Source: Phycisphaerae bacterium (GTDB taxonomy: Bacteria; Planctomycetota; Phycisphaerae; UBA1845). Taken from it: a DNA stretch of 64,000 nt. The DNA lies in contig JAJDEB010000043.1 of assembly GCA_029260015.1 (NCBI GenBank), forward strand, positions 1 to 64,000, in the 5' to 3' direction. The position numbers and the translations under genes are program-made. The notes under the pieces are model-generated. The model did not search any database, was not told the origin of the DNA, and saw only the letters and a program-made list of their open reading frames with translations. Below are positions 8,849 through 17,557 of the stretch, one piece after another (the first letter of the stretch is position 1; every line of letters starts with the position of its first letter).

Positions 8849-9037
8849 GGGTGGCCCATGTTTTCAAACAAGGGGGAGCCGATGATGGGGTGCGAAGTGC
8901 GGGACGGCGCTCTTGGAGACGAAAGCAATCGACCGTTTGTTGCTTGTGATTTCGCGACGGAAGACGCTTGGTGATACGTTGGTGCGCTCAGGACGGTGAT
9001 CATCGTTTCCCCCATCTCAGAATGAGATGGACCACCA
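8849..9037 (+). repeat. Hairpin-ended repeat of about 190 bp, copy 3
   Basis: It has the same terminal sequences as copies 1 and 2 (GGGTGGCCCATGTTTTCAAA at the left; CATCGTTTCCCCCATCTCAG and a degenerate GGACCACC at the right). It fills most of the gap between the convergent zinc-ribbon and glycogen synthase genes. Confidence 0.8.
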
Positions 9038-9093
9038 TTGAGGGCGTTTGCGTTGATTTCGTGCGCGATTTCCTTGAATTTGCGGATTGGTTG

Positions 9094-10950
9094 CTACTGC
9101 CTGACGGCGACTTCACCATAGGCGCGTTGCATGGCCAGGGCGCGGGCTTCTTCGTAGGCTGGGTTTAGTTCGGTCCAGTCGAGGCATTGGGCTAGGCGCT
9201 CTACTCGGTTTCGCAGTTGGATGCGTTGCCGGCGGTTCATGGCGCAGAAGCGCATCATGATGTCGGCTAACTGGGCTATGGAATCGTTGGTGTCTCGGTG
9301 GCGGCGTTTGAGGACGTAGATGCCGTTTTCGTCGTGGTCGGAAAACTTCGCTTGCATAAATGCGCCGAAACCGGATAGATCGGTGCAGACCGAGGGGATG
9401 CCCATCACGGCGCATTCGGCTGGCGTGTAGCCCCAGGGTTCGTAGTACGACGGGAACACGCCCAGATGGCAACCGCGTACAAAATCAGGGTAATCCATCG
9501 AAAACAGCGGGTTGGTACGGTTGATGAACTCCGGATGGAAGACGACCTTCACGCGATCGTGCTTGTTGTTGAACAGGTGTCGATGGCGCAGGTGGGCGAG
9601 CACTGGATCGGTGGCATCGTCCACCATATGGTGCGTGACGATCGGTGGTAATTCCGTTTGCGTGCGCGAATGCAGAAGGCGCTTTAGAACGACGATCTCG
9701 TCATTTGACAGGAGTTGTTCGGTCGATGGCATTTCGCCGCGAGCAGTGGCGTCGAACAGGCGCTTTTGAAAATTGCGGGCAATGTCTTCGCAACAGCTTT
9801 TGAGTTCAGCCAGCATCGAATGATTCTGCAACACCTTGATATTCAGGTGGTGCGTGGGGGCTGCGGTTACGATGAAGGCGACAACGGTGACGTTTGAACC
9901 GGCATGCACAAGGTGACTATTGAGCCGCGACAAGCCCTCAATGAAAACATCGATGCCCTTGTTGTGATACTCGTAGCGTCCCGACGTGAACATGTAGATG
10001 GTTTTGTCCAGGTCGAATGGTGACGATCGGAAGAAGTGGGCTTGCACAAAGTGGTGGATTTTTTCCTTGGCTTCGCGATGCAGGTTTTGGAATTCATGAA
10101 GAGCCGCAAACTTCTCGACGCGCAGACCGTTGGGTAAAACTTTTTCAGGTCGGCGCTTGAGCAAATGGTCGGCTTCTATGGCGGTGATGTCCGAAACGGT
10201 CGTGAACACATCTGCGCCGTGGGCGGCTGCCCGCTCGATGCAGTAGCGATGGTAGATTTGTCGATCACCGGCTTCCTGATCGGGATTGATCCAGGGCAGG
10301 CGTTCATAAAAGTTCTGCGTCGAAGCGCACAGGTATCTTCCGAGCAAGGTCGCATGGGTGGTAAAGACCGTCGCGACGGGGAGTTTGCGCTGTTTGATGA
10401 TTGGAATGGCAGCCCCCGCCAGCCACTCGTGGAATTGGGCGATGATGGGGCGTTTGAATTCAGGCGCTTTCGTGAGCGCCTCAAAAAACTGGGCAATCAA
10501 ATATCCGAACGCCACGCAATCGTTGGTTTCGACGTCGTTGTCAGGATAGCTGATTTGACAATCCTGCCAGAAGGCGTGGCGAAATTCGTTGAGCTTGTGG
10601 GAGGCGGCAGCGACATCGATGAGCAGCACTCGCGGGTTACCCGCCACAAGCCAGCGGCCATAGTGAATCTTCATGCCCGTCGCGCGAAGTGCTTCGATCG
10701 TCGGTCCGAGCGTCGGGCCGAGTTCGAGTTCTTCAAATTCGACGGCGGCTTTGTCTTCTACGTAAGGGCCAATGAGGCAATATCGATCGCCCCAATCATC
10801 GACGGTGACCGATGCCTTGGAGCGCAAGACGGTGTAGATCCCTCCGACCTGGTTGCAAACTTCCCACGCGGTTTCGAATAGAATCGGTTTGGTCCGATCC
10901 GATTTCGGCGCGGTGGTCTTGGGGCGACTGGTGTTTTGAATGGAAGACAT
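9094..10950 (-). CDS. Glycogen synthase, GT3 (eukaryotic-type) family
   Basis: GT3 enzymes extend alpha-1,4-glucan from a UDP-glucose donor. The N-terminus ILFETAWEVCNQVGGIYTVL carries the KxGG-type donor-loop counterpart found in animal/fungal GYS proteins. Other family landmarks are CVAFGYLIAQFFEAL, AQFHEWLAG with the conserved HEW, FTTHATLLGRYLC, and near the C-terminus PSYYEPWGYTPAECAVMG with the catalytic Glu pair region, then GIPSVCTDLSGFG. The chosen ATG at 10950 has GGAG upstream and gives 618 aa; an open frame to 11106 adds 52 doubtful residues. Bacterial GT3 enzymes are less common than GT5 GlgA. It lies downstream of the FecR-like gene on the same strand. Confidence 0.9.
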   Translation of the reverse strand: MSSIQNTSRPKTTAPKSDRTKPILFETAWEVCNQVGGIYTVLRSKASVTVDDWGDRYCLIGPYVEDKAAVEFEELELGPTLGPTIEALRATGMKIHYGRWLVAGNPRVLLIDVAAASHKLNEFRHAFWQDCQISYPDNDVETNDCVAFGYLIAQFFEALTKAPEFKRPIIAQFHEWLAGAAIPIIKQRKLPVATVFTTHATLLGRYLCASTQNFYERLPWINPDQEAGDRQIYHRYCIERAAAHGADVFTTVSDITAIEADHLLKRRPEKVLPNGLRVEKFAALHEFQNLHREAKEKIHHFVQAHFFRSSPFDLDKTIYMFTSGRYEYHNKGIDVFIEGLSRLNSHLVHAGSNVTVVAFIVTAAPTHHLNIKVLQNHSMLAELKSCCEDIARNFQKRLFDATARGEMPSTEQLLSNDEIVVLKRLLHSRTQTELPPIVTHHMVDDATDPVLAHLRHRHLFNNKHDRVKVVFHPEFINRTNPLFSMDYPDFVRGCHLGVFPSYYEPWGYTPAECAVMGIPSVCTDLSGFGAFMQAKFSDHDENGIYVLKRRHRDTNDSIAQLADIMMRFCAMNRRQRIQLRNRVERLAQCLDWTELNPAYEEARALAMQRAYGEVAVRQ

Positions 10951-11153
10951 GGTCGGTCGCTCCAGATCGGACAAAGCATCAACAAGATCGGATGAGGAAT
11001 GACTGTAGTCCATCATAACAGTTGCATCGGCAGATGTCGCATCGAGCCGGAGGGCTATTGCGGCGCAATCGCAATCGATGGGCACAGACCTGGATTGCAA
11101 GGCCAATCCTGCTTGACCGAGACTGCCGAGCTTATGCGTTTTCCAGGGAAATT

Positions 11154-12338
11154 TTAGCGACGTGAACTGGAGCGGTGCCGGGTGAGCCGGTTGGGTCGAA
11201 GGGATGCGGAACGGGGCACATGGGTTCGCGTTCGACGCCCAAGCATGCGGTTGACGTTGGGTCGTTCGAAGTGCGGCGTGACAACCCGGAACGTCGGCCC
11301 AAAGCCAAAGTTGCCCTCGGGTCGGACACTCGGCAGGCCGTCGGGAAGCAAAAGCGTGGTTGGAGAGTTGTTGCTCCCATTGTCTTGCAGCGCCTGTGCG
11401 ATGCTGCCAAGGTTGCGGCCTGACGTTTCAAACAAGCCTCTGCCACCGGGTCCGAGATTGGACAGCCCCGTTGTTTCGCGGGCGATGAAGTTCAGGTCCG
11501 TTTCGCTGACGGCTTCCGATTCGTAGAACCGTACGCAGCGGTCGAAGATATCTTGATTGACCCACATTTTGGCGATGTTTCCGTTGGTGGCGTATTGGCC
11601 CGGGGCGACCGAACGGCGCTGGTTACTGAGGTTCGACAACGCTTCCACCAGACCCGACTGCGCCAAGGATATGCGGAAGCGCCCTGTGGTGGGTTCGACT
11701 TCAATTTCAAACCCTTCGGTCCCGCGCTTGGCAAGCGTGGCGACGGTGGAGTTGATGACCACATCGCTGCGCAGGGTGCCTTCGCTGCTGCCACCGCGAA
11801 TCGCGCCGTACCCCAAGCCCATACGAATACGCTGCTCGTTTGGCGTCTTGGCAAACTCGCTGATCCGCGCCAGGGTGGCACGGCGAACGCTGATGACGGT
11901 TTGGTTTGGTTCTTCCCCAAACATCAGCACACAGCGCGAACGCAATCCGGTGCGGATCATCACGTTTTTGCCAAGCTGATCGCCTTCTTTGATAGGCTTC
12001 CATACTTCGGGGTCCGTTGCGTCAGCTCCATCGGGCGCTGTTTCGACCGTGCCCTTGATTTCGACGACGGTGGCTTTCAGCGAACCGCTGTTGGTGTTGG
12101 CCGCCAAAGTCGCCTGAGGGAGCGCTTTTGATTTTGGGTTTACATTATTAACAGGGTTGGAAGCGGAAGCAGTGCCAACGGGTGTCATCGTTTTTTGGAT
12201 AGCGCCAGAATTCGATTGCGTGACTGGCGGCTGACTCGTCGATTGCTGAGCGTTGGCGACAGTGACCATAGACATCAATGGGACCATCGACACGAATGCG
12301 ATTGCGGTGGCCAGTTGTTTGACTCTAATATTTGGCAT
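11154..12338 (-). CDS. Exported FecR-domain protein
   Basis: The 394-residue protein has an N-terminal signal peptide ending VANAQ, a Ser/Asn/Gln-rich linker, then a FecR-like beta domain from about residue 85 (LKATVVEIKGTVETAP, DQLGKNVMIRTGLRSRCVLMFG) with the typical 'threshold effect' composition. A Pro/Arg-rich C-terminus follows. The start ATG at 12338 was chosen because AGAAGG lies 6 bases upstream. No sigma factor or TonB receptor is adjacent, so this is a stand-alone FecR-like envelope protein rather than an iron-signalling anti-sigma factor. It is the last of three minus-strand envelope genes. Confidence 0.8.
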   Translation of the reverse strand: MPNIRVKQLATAIAFVSMVPLMSMVTVANAQQSTSQPPVTQSNSGAIQKTMTPVGTASASNPVNNVNPKSKALPQATLAANTNSGSLKATVVEIKGTVETAPDGADATDPEVWKPIKEGDQLGKNVMIRTGLRSRCVLMFGEEPNQTVISVRRATLARISEFAKTPNEQRIRMGLGYGAIRGGSSEGTLRSDVVINSTVATLAKRGTEGFEIEVEPTTGRFRISLAQSGLVEALSNLSNQRRSVAPGQYATNGNIAKMWVNQDIFDRCVRFYESEAVSETDLNFIARETTGLSNLGPGGRGLFETSGRNLGSIAQALQDNGSNNSPTTLLLPDGLPSVRPEGNFGFGPTFRVVTPHFERPNVNRMLGRRTRTHVPRSASLRPNRLTRHRSSSRR

Positions 12339-12364
12339 GATCACCTTCTTTAGCAAGCGACATC

Positions 12365-12407
12365 ATTTGTCTAATTAATTTGTCTAATTAATCATTTGTC
12401 TAATTAA
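12365..12407. repeat. Three copies of ATTTGTCTAATTAA
   Basis: The 14-mer occurs at 12365-12378, 12378-12391 and 12394-12407, 27 bases or more upstream of the FecR-like start. The AT-rich copies could be protein-binding sites or a slipped duplication in the leader. Confidence 0.75.
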
Positions 12408-12544
12408 CAGGCATCAACCCGCCCAGATTTCGGAACTTGGCGATTGGGGTCGGTCGCTGCTTCGCACCCAAACTATAGACCTTGCGAAGTGGGCAGGCTA
12501 CTTTTGCAACCGGTTTCGCGTGTTCGATCCTGGTTCAATCGCGT

Positions 12545-13114
12545 TTATGGCGCTGCCACATCGCTTGGCGCGTTGATTTCTTCTTGGGCGGATTCGCCAT
12601 CGCGTTTGACCAAATGGTCGTCAACTCTTGCAACGGTGTATAGCAACTCGCCCCCAGTGACGAATTTGTACGACGGTTCGTAGGGCACCAGTTGGGCGGC
12701 AGCGGCTTGCTTGTGGGCGTAACGCCGGTCGCCCAAACCCCATGATCCGAAAACAGTCGAACAAACGGTGGGGCGAAGTTTGCAGATGGCGGTGGCCATG
12801 TATGCCATCGTGCTGACATCGAGCGATTGTTCGGCGTCGAGTTCCCAAGCGTCGCGGACAATGTCGCGATCGCGCAGTGCGGTGTAGCGTTCGTCGTGAT
12901 TGCTGTAGTTGTCTGAACCATCAGCCGCGATCGCCATCGCGCGACAACCTTCGGCAAATGTGACCGTTGGCACCGAACTGAGGTAATGCAGGAACTGCGT
13001 TTCCGAATAGGTCTCAGGCTCGGCTGGCGGTTGAAAATCGCGGTAATGCGCACAGCCACCCGTCATGAGTGCGGTGATGGCAGTGATGGCGAAGATGGTC
13101 TTGTGTGTTCGCAT
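12545..13114 (-). CDS. Putative lipoprotein, 189 aa
   Basis: The N-terminus MRTHKTIFAITAITALMTGG followed by Cys is a lipoprotein signal with lipobox LMTGGC-type spacing. The mature part is mostly helical (FLHYLSSVPTVTFAEGCRAM, DVSTMAYMATAICKLRP). It has two further Cys residues and ends acidic. I do not recognise the family. The start lies 6 bases from the stop of the outer-membrane barrel gene upstream, so the two are co-transcribed and may act together in the envelope. Confidence 0.75.
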   Translation of the reverse strand: MRTHKTIFAITAITALMTGGCAHYRDFQPPAEPETYSETQFLHYLSSVPTVTFAEGCRAMAIAADGSDNYSNHDERYTALRDRDIVRDAWELDAEQSLDVSTMAYMATAICKLRPTVCSTVFGSWGLGDRRYAHKQAAAAQLVPYEPSYKFVTGGELLYTVARVDDHLVKRDGESAQEEINAPSDVAAP

Positions 13115-13119
13115 GAGGG

Positions 13120-14589
13120 TTAGAAGCTCCACGTCATGCCGGTTAGGAAGAATGAGCGTGACGATTGATCACTGAATGCGTCTCCCGGAAAAAACAGGCC
13201 ATAGCGTGCCGTCCATGACAGGTCGGTCGTGATCGCCCAACTCGCGTAGTAATCCATTTCCCAACCGAGGTAGCCCGATTGCATGTCAGCCGTCGGGTCG
13301 GACACCGCACCGTCGCGTCGATTCTTCCAATACAAAAACCAATTCGTTCCGAGTTCCAAACGATCGAATGTCGGGTCGCCCGCCAGTGGAAAGAATGAAC
13401 CACCCATCCGCCAGATATGAACGTTGCTTAGTCGCGGGGCGAATGACAGACCCGTGTCGCGATAACCCAAACCGACAAAGCTGCTGTCGCGCATGTCGCC
13501 ACGATTACCGCCCGATGCATCGGTCGGACTTGCCAAACGATCGGGATCACCGCTCGCGAAGATGTATTCGGCTGACACACGCGGGCGTTTGGGAACGTCG
13601 AATAGATATTCGAGTTCGATATCAAACGCCCAGGCTTTGATGACGTCGCGCTTATAGAAATCCCGATGACCATAACTGCGTCCACCTTCGTAAACCCATT
13701 CCGTCGAGTAAAACAGGTTCTTGGTTAATTCGCCGGTCGAACCCAAGCCGACATAAACGGAATCGTAGTCATAATCCTGCAATGGCGTCGGGCGCGTTTC
13801 GTGGTTGTGATCGCTTTGCCAGAGGACGTAGGCGAATGGGCGATGCTTTTCAAAGCCGAGATAGCGAAGTTGCGTACCGAAAACGGCTCGACGCGTGCGA
13901 CTGGTCGGACGGGTCAGATCGAAGTCCTGGCTGCTGCCCACGGTTTTGCCAGCCAACCCGGTGAGTTCCCACTCGCTGTCGCTGTAAGTGACTGCGACGT
14001 GATCGAGGATGTCTGAAAGCGCCAATCCGGTTCCGAACTCGACGAGGTCGCGCCCAATTTTGGCTTTGAGGTTGAAGTCAATTTCGCGATTGGCGTATGC
14101 CCGCATCGCCCGCTTCAAATCGAACTGATAATACCCGCGTTCGAGGTTAGGGCCATTCCAATCATCATCGTTGCCGTCGTATGAATCACCTGTATTAAAA
14201 TCGAGGAAGCTTAGTCGCGCGCGTGCGTAGATTTCGTGCGCACCCTGATCAAATGCCATCCGCGCCCACAAGCGCAAGTCGTTTCGCCGCAATGTCCGCG
14301 AACTATCGATACCGTCGTCGTAGAGGAAAAGGTTGAAGCTGTAGTTCCCACCGAAATCGAAATCCACTTTCTGGGTGGCTGGCATCTCGCGGTCGATCTG
14401 CTCCCAGATCTGGTCGCGAACACCGCGCTGTTGATTGAGGAACGCGTCGGATTCGCGGCTCCTCTGAGCAAGCGCCGAGTTGGTCGATATCACGATCGCA
14501 AGCACCGCCAACATCCAGAAGCAGTATCGCGGTCGCGAGTGCTTGCGGGCTGATCGATCGAACCTGTGAAATGGGTCGTTAGCAGTCAT
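13120..14589 (-). CDS. Outer-membrane beta-barrel protein, alginate-export (AlgE-like) family
   Basis: After a signal peptide (MLAVLAIVISTNSALAQ), the protein is made of alternating aromatic/charged strands typical of an outer-membrane barrel, for example YSFNLFLYDDGID, LRLWARMAFDQG, FNLKAKIGRDLVEFGTGL and HRPFAYVLWQSDHNHETRP. It ends on Phe (FFLTGMTWSF), the barrel-assembly signal. These features fit the alginate_exp superfamily of monomeric barrels. The start at 14589 follows AGGACGACGG; an earlier in-frame ATG at 14610 lacks one. The gene leads a three-gene set with a lipoprotein and a FecR-like protein, suggesting a small envelope or polysaccharide-export unit. The substrate is unknown. 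Confidence 0.8.
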   Translation of the reverse strand: MTANDPFHRFDRSARKHSRPRYCFWMLAVLAIVISTNSALAQRSRESDAFLNQQRGVRDQIWEQIDREMPATQKVDFDFGGNYSFNLFLYDDGIDSSRTLRRNDLRLWARMAFDQGAHEIYARARLSFLDFNTGDSYDGNDDDWNGPNLERGYYQFDLKRAMRAYANREIDFNLKAKIGRDLVEFGTGLALSDILDHVAVTYSDSEWELTGLAGKTVGSSQDFDLTRPTSRTRRAVFGTQLRYLGFEKHRPFAYVLWQSDHNHETRPTPLQDYDYDSVYVGLGSTGELTKNLFYSTEWVYEGGRSYGHRDFYKRDVIKAWAFDIELEYLFDVPKRPRVSAEYIFASGDPDRLASPTDASGGNRGDMRDSSFVGLGYRDTGLSFAPRLSNVHIWRMGGSFFPLAGDPTFDRLELGTNWFLYWKNRRDGAVSDPTADMQSGYLGWEMDYYASWAITTDLSWTARYGLFFPGDAFSDQSSRSFFLTGMTWSF

Positions 14590-14843
14590 CCGTCGTCCTG
14601 GCACATCCATGTTTTTTGGCGATTGACTGGAGCGTTACATCCTGGAGCTGAATCGGCGTTTTGGCCCCTAAACCTCCTGCCCCGGCAGAATGTTGCCCAT
14701 GAAGCCGGCATCGTCGCGTGAGAACGGGGAAAGATCAAGACTCTATGTCACGGACTTCATGTCCCAACCGGTCATGGCTAATGTGTGGACCCACAATTTT
14801 CGGGGTATGGCGATGGCGAATAGGGGGGACGGGGAAGGCAGGC

Positions 14844-14884
14844 AAAAAAACGGGCCTCGCTCCTTCGATCAAAGGGGCGAGGCC
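14844..14884 (-). terminator. Rho-independent terminator
   Basis: On the minus strand GGCCTCGC ... GCGAGGCC (8-bp stem, 16-base loop) is followed by CG and seven T. It probably ends the ABC1-kinase transcript, whose stop is at 15078. Confidence 0.85.
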
Positions 14885-15034
14885 ACTGAAAGGGGACACG
14901 ACAGCTTTCACCACGAATATAGAATTCGTGATAACGCAAAGTCAAATGCGATAAAACAACGAAGATACGCAGCCTTGGCGGGATGTATTATCTGACCATG
15001 GCACGCAAGTCGGTGATCAGGCCGGTTGGATTTC

Positions 15035-15075
15035 AGGCCAGTCTGTAATTAGGCCAGTCTGTAATCAGGCCAGTC
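15035..15075. repeat. Short tandem repeat AGGCCAGTCTGTAAT, 2.6 copies
   Basis: Sixteen-base units start at 15035, 15051 and 15067, the last being partial, directly after the ABC1-kinase stop. It lies in the 14590-15077 gap, which otherwise contains only the terminator. Confidence 0.75.
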
Positions 15076-15077
15076 AA

Positions 15078-16775
15078 TCAGGACAGCCGGCCACTGCGGT
15101 AGATCGCCCACAGCAAGCGCAGTCCCAACAGGCCCGCGATCAAATACCCAGCCACCCCAAACCACTGGATGTCGACCCCGAGTACCGGGAATTCGGTATC
15201 GGTGCTGACGACCACGGAACTGCCGACGATGATCGCCGCGATAACGATGGCGAATGACATGCGATTGCTGGACCGGTCCAATTCCTCAATCAGACGGTCA
15301 AGGTTTTCATGGCGAATGTTGATCTGCCACTTACCGCTGCCCATGCGCCGCAGCGCCGCGCGAAGCTGAGCCGGTGCGGACCGAAGAATGCTGAACAAGT
15401 GCCACAACGTGACACCGGTTGTGCGGACGATTTTTTTGGGCGAGAACCTACCGGCCACGAGTTTGCGAATCTTGGGGCTGAGTTCCGCGACGAGGTCCAG
15501 TTCCGGGTCAAGTCGTAGAGACACGCCTCCAATGGTGATCAGCGTTTTGAGAACCATCACCAATTCGTTTGGCAGCGTGACCTTGTGCTGACGAATGACG
15601 TTGGCGATTTCGGTGAAGATCGTCAGCAGATTCATCCGTTTGAGCGGCAACCCATGATACTTATCGAGCAGTCGCCGAAGATCGCGAACGAGCGCCTTTT
15701 GGTTGGTGTCCGATTCCACGGCATTGAGGTCGTAAAGAACATCCACGAAGATTTGCGGTTCGCGGTAAATCATCGCGACGACCATCGTTACCAGTTGCCC
15801 CGTCATGTCGTCGCTGATCGTGCCCACCTGTCCGAAATCGATCAAGCCGATGCGGGCTGGCGGGCTGATGAGAAAGTTGCCGGGATGAGGGTCGGCGTGA
15901 AACAATCGCATGTCGAAGAACTGCTTGACGTACATCTCGACGAGACGTTTGCCTAGCAGTTTCCGGTCGATTTTATCGTTTCCACCCTGCAGGATTTCCT
16001 CGAAACTGTCGCCACGAATCTGTCCGAGTGTCAGCACACTCGATGACGTCAAGTTCCAATGTACATGGGGGATATGGACGTGTGCGTCATCCTCAAAAGC
16101 TTCCTCAAATCGCGCCGTCGCCGACGCTTCGCTGACGTAGTCCACTTCTTGTTTGAGAAGAAGTGCAAACTCTTCAACCACCTGCACCGGGCGAAGGCGA
16201 GCCAACTCGGGAATCCATTGTTCTGCAGCGCCGGCCATCCACTTGAGGATGTGAAGATCCTGCTGAAGAACGTCTTCGATGTCGGGCCGCTTAACTTTCA
16301 CCACGACGTTTTCGCCGGTCTTGGTTTGGGCGTGATAGACCTGCCCTATGGAACCGCTTGCAAAGGGTTCATTGTCGAATGATGCGAAGCACGCGTCTGG
16401 CGATTCACCGATCTCGGCAGCGATGATGGCGCGGGCGGTTTCGTTATCAAATGGCGGGACATGGTCTTGCAATTTGCGCAACTCGCGGAGTACATCTTCG
16501 GACGCAAGATCGGCACGCGTCGAAAGCGCTTGTGCAAATTTGACAAAGGTTGGTCCCAATTCACTGCAGACTGCCGCTATTCTCTTGCCCAACGATACGG
16601 GCGGTGCGGCGCCTGTTTCGGCCTTCGCTGATCGAAGTATTTTTCCGAGCGGGAGGTAACGTCCGAGATTAATGCGCTCGACGACGTGACCAAACCCATG
16701 ACGCGCCAGGACGCGAACGATCTGCTGCAGACGATTCAGGGTCCGAACACTTGTAGTGAGTTGGAAGTATGCCAT
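15078..16775 (-). CDS. ABC1/UbiB/AarF-family atypical kinase-like protein
   Basis: These membrane-associated protein-kinase-like proteins support ubiquinone/isoprenoid-lipid biology through an ATPase activity. Seen here are the N-terminal GPTFVKFAQALSTR (KxGQ-like, residues 79-82, with Phe-Ala in place of the usual Leu-Gly), the Ala/Gly-rich nucleotide loop ASGSIGQVYHA (139-149), the lysine in VVVKVKRP, the catalytic LFHADPHPGNFL and the metal-binding IGLIDFGQVG. Two C-terminal membrane helices end the 565-aa chain. Its own terminator follows. It stands alone; no ubiquinone-synthesis gene is adjacent. Confidence 0.93.
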   Translation of the reverse strand: MAYFQLTTSVRTLNRLQQIVRVLARHGFGHVVERINLGRYLPLGKILRSAKAETGAAPPVSLGKRIAAVCSELGPTFVKFAQALSTRADLASEDVLRELRKLQDHVPPFDNETARAIIAAEIGESPDACFASFDNEPFASGSIGQVYHAQTKTGENVVVKVKRPDIEDVLQQDLHILKWMAGAAEQWIPELARLRPVQVVEEFALLLKQEVDYVSEASATARFEEAFEDDAHVHIPHVHWNLTSSSVLTLGQIRGDSFEEILQGGNDKIDRKLLGKRLVEMYVKQFFDMRLFHADPHPGNFLISPPARIGLIDFGQVGTISDDMTGQLVTMVVAMIYREPQIFVDVLYDLNAVESDTNQKALVRDLRRLLDKYHGLPLKRMNLLTIFTEIANVIRQHKVTLPNELVMVLKTLITIGGVSLRLDPELDLVAELSPKIRKLVAGRFSPKKIVRTTGVTLWHLFSILRSAPAQLRAALRRMGSGKWQINIRHENLDRLIEELDRSSNRMSFAIVIAAIIVGSSVVVSTDTEFPVLGVDIQWFGVAGYLIAGLLGLRLLWAIYRSGRLS

Positions 16776-17557
16776 GGCGTGTCAGTGTAGTTTGTGTATG
16801 ACCAATTGTTATCAAATCAAGGCCGATAAATTCCAACCGACCGTTCTCTTTTCTTATTTCTTATCCGTAATCGAAAACAGATGATTGAATCCCGACACCA
16901 AGCGCCAATGTGCCGCGATACGCGCATTCCGACAAGGCGGTAACGTGTGAAATCTTCGACGCAATGCCGGCATTTCCGGGCATCGATGCATGTGAATACC
17001 TTCAAAATCGCCCGAACTCGGTCAAACGGCGGCATTGAAGGGCCTATAGTATTGGGGAGGCTTGGGGCAGACACCCTAACCAGTTCGGACATGCTGCCAT
17101 AACTTCTTGTTTGATAATGCGTTATGGTGCTACCGTTAGAATTGTGTTTTGATCGCTTTTCTAGTTGAATCGTGTTCTTGGAGCGGGTATAACTGGCAGT
17201 GTGGTGACGTGGGACAAGGAGCACAATCCCTGTACTCCGATTCTGTCCAATGCCGATGAACGGTTAACCCCCGTGAGGCACGCGTTTCTGCAAGATGGAA
17301 AGGTTGTTTAAGCTACATTTGCAGTAAGAGCCTTATTTGCAGCAAAAGCGTTTGGTTCGGGAAGTTGCCGAAGCGTTTGATCGAGATTGTGGGCCGTTAC
17401 CCGCAAGTCATTCTCGCTCGAATGAGTTGGTTCCGGGCCTGGAGGGTCGTAACAAGAAGCCCAAAACAAGAAGCCCAAAACAAGAAGCACAAACTAGAGA
17501 CTAACGCGCAACCACTAACTAACCCGTTTGTCTCAGTTTCCCACGGAGGAACGTAAG
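16776..17557. other. Intergenic, about 780 bp, between divergent genes
   Basis: The region holds no convincing gene. A triple repeat of AACAAGAAGCCCAA-type units lies at about 17452-17490. The stretch 17180-17310 has several short GC-rich pairings (GGGACAAGGAGC ... ACTCCGATTCTGTCC) that might be a structured leader for the secreted protein at 17558, but I match it to no known riboswitch. Confidence 0.4.

Noticed and set aside
10165..10881. Long open frame (238 codons) on the plus strand
   Set aside because: It lies wholly antisense to glycogen synthase, has no family features, and its composition mirrors the real gene.
12365..12407. CRISPR-like array
   Set aside because: The three 14-mers are too short and overlap or abut, with no spacers. 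No CRISPR array or cas gene was seen anywhere in the window.
17180..17557. Possible riboswitch in the leader of the dockerin-like gene
   Set aside because: Short GC-rich pairings exist, but no consensus of c-di-GMP, glycine, cobalamin or other known classes could be matched.
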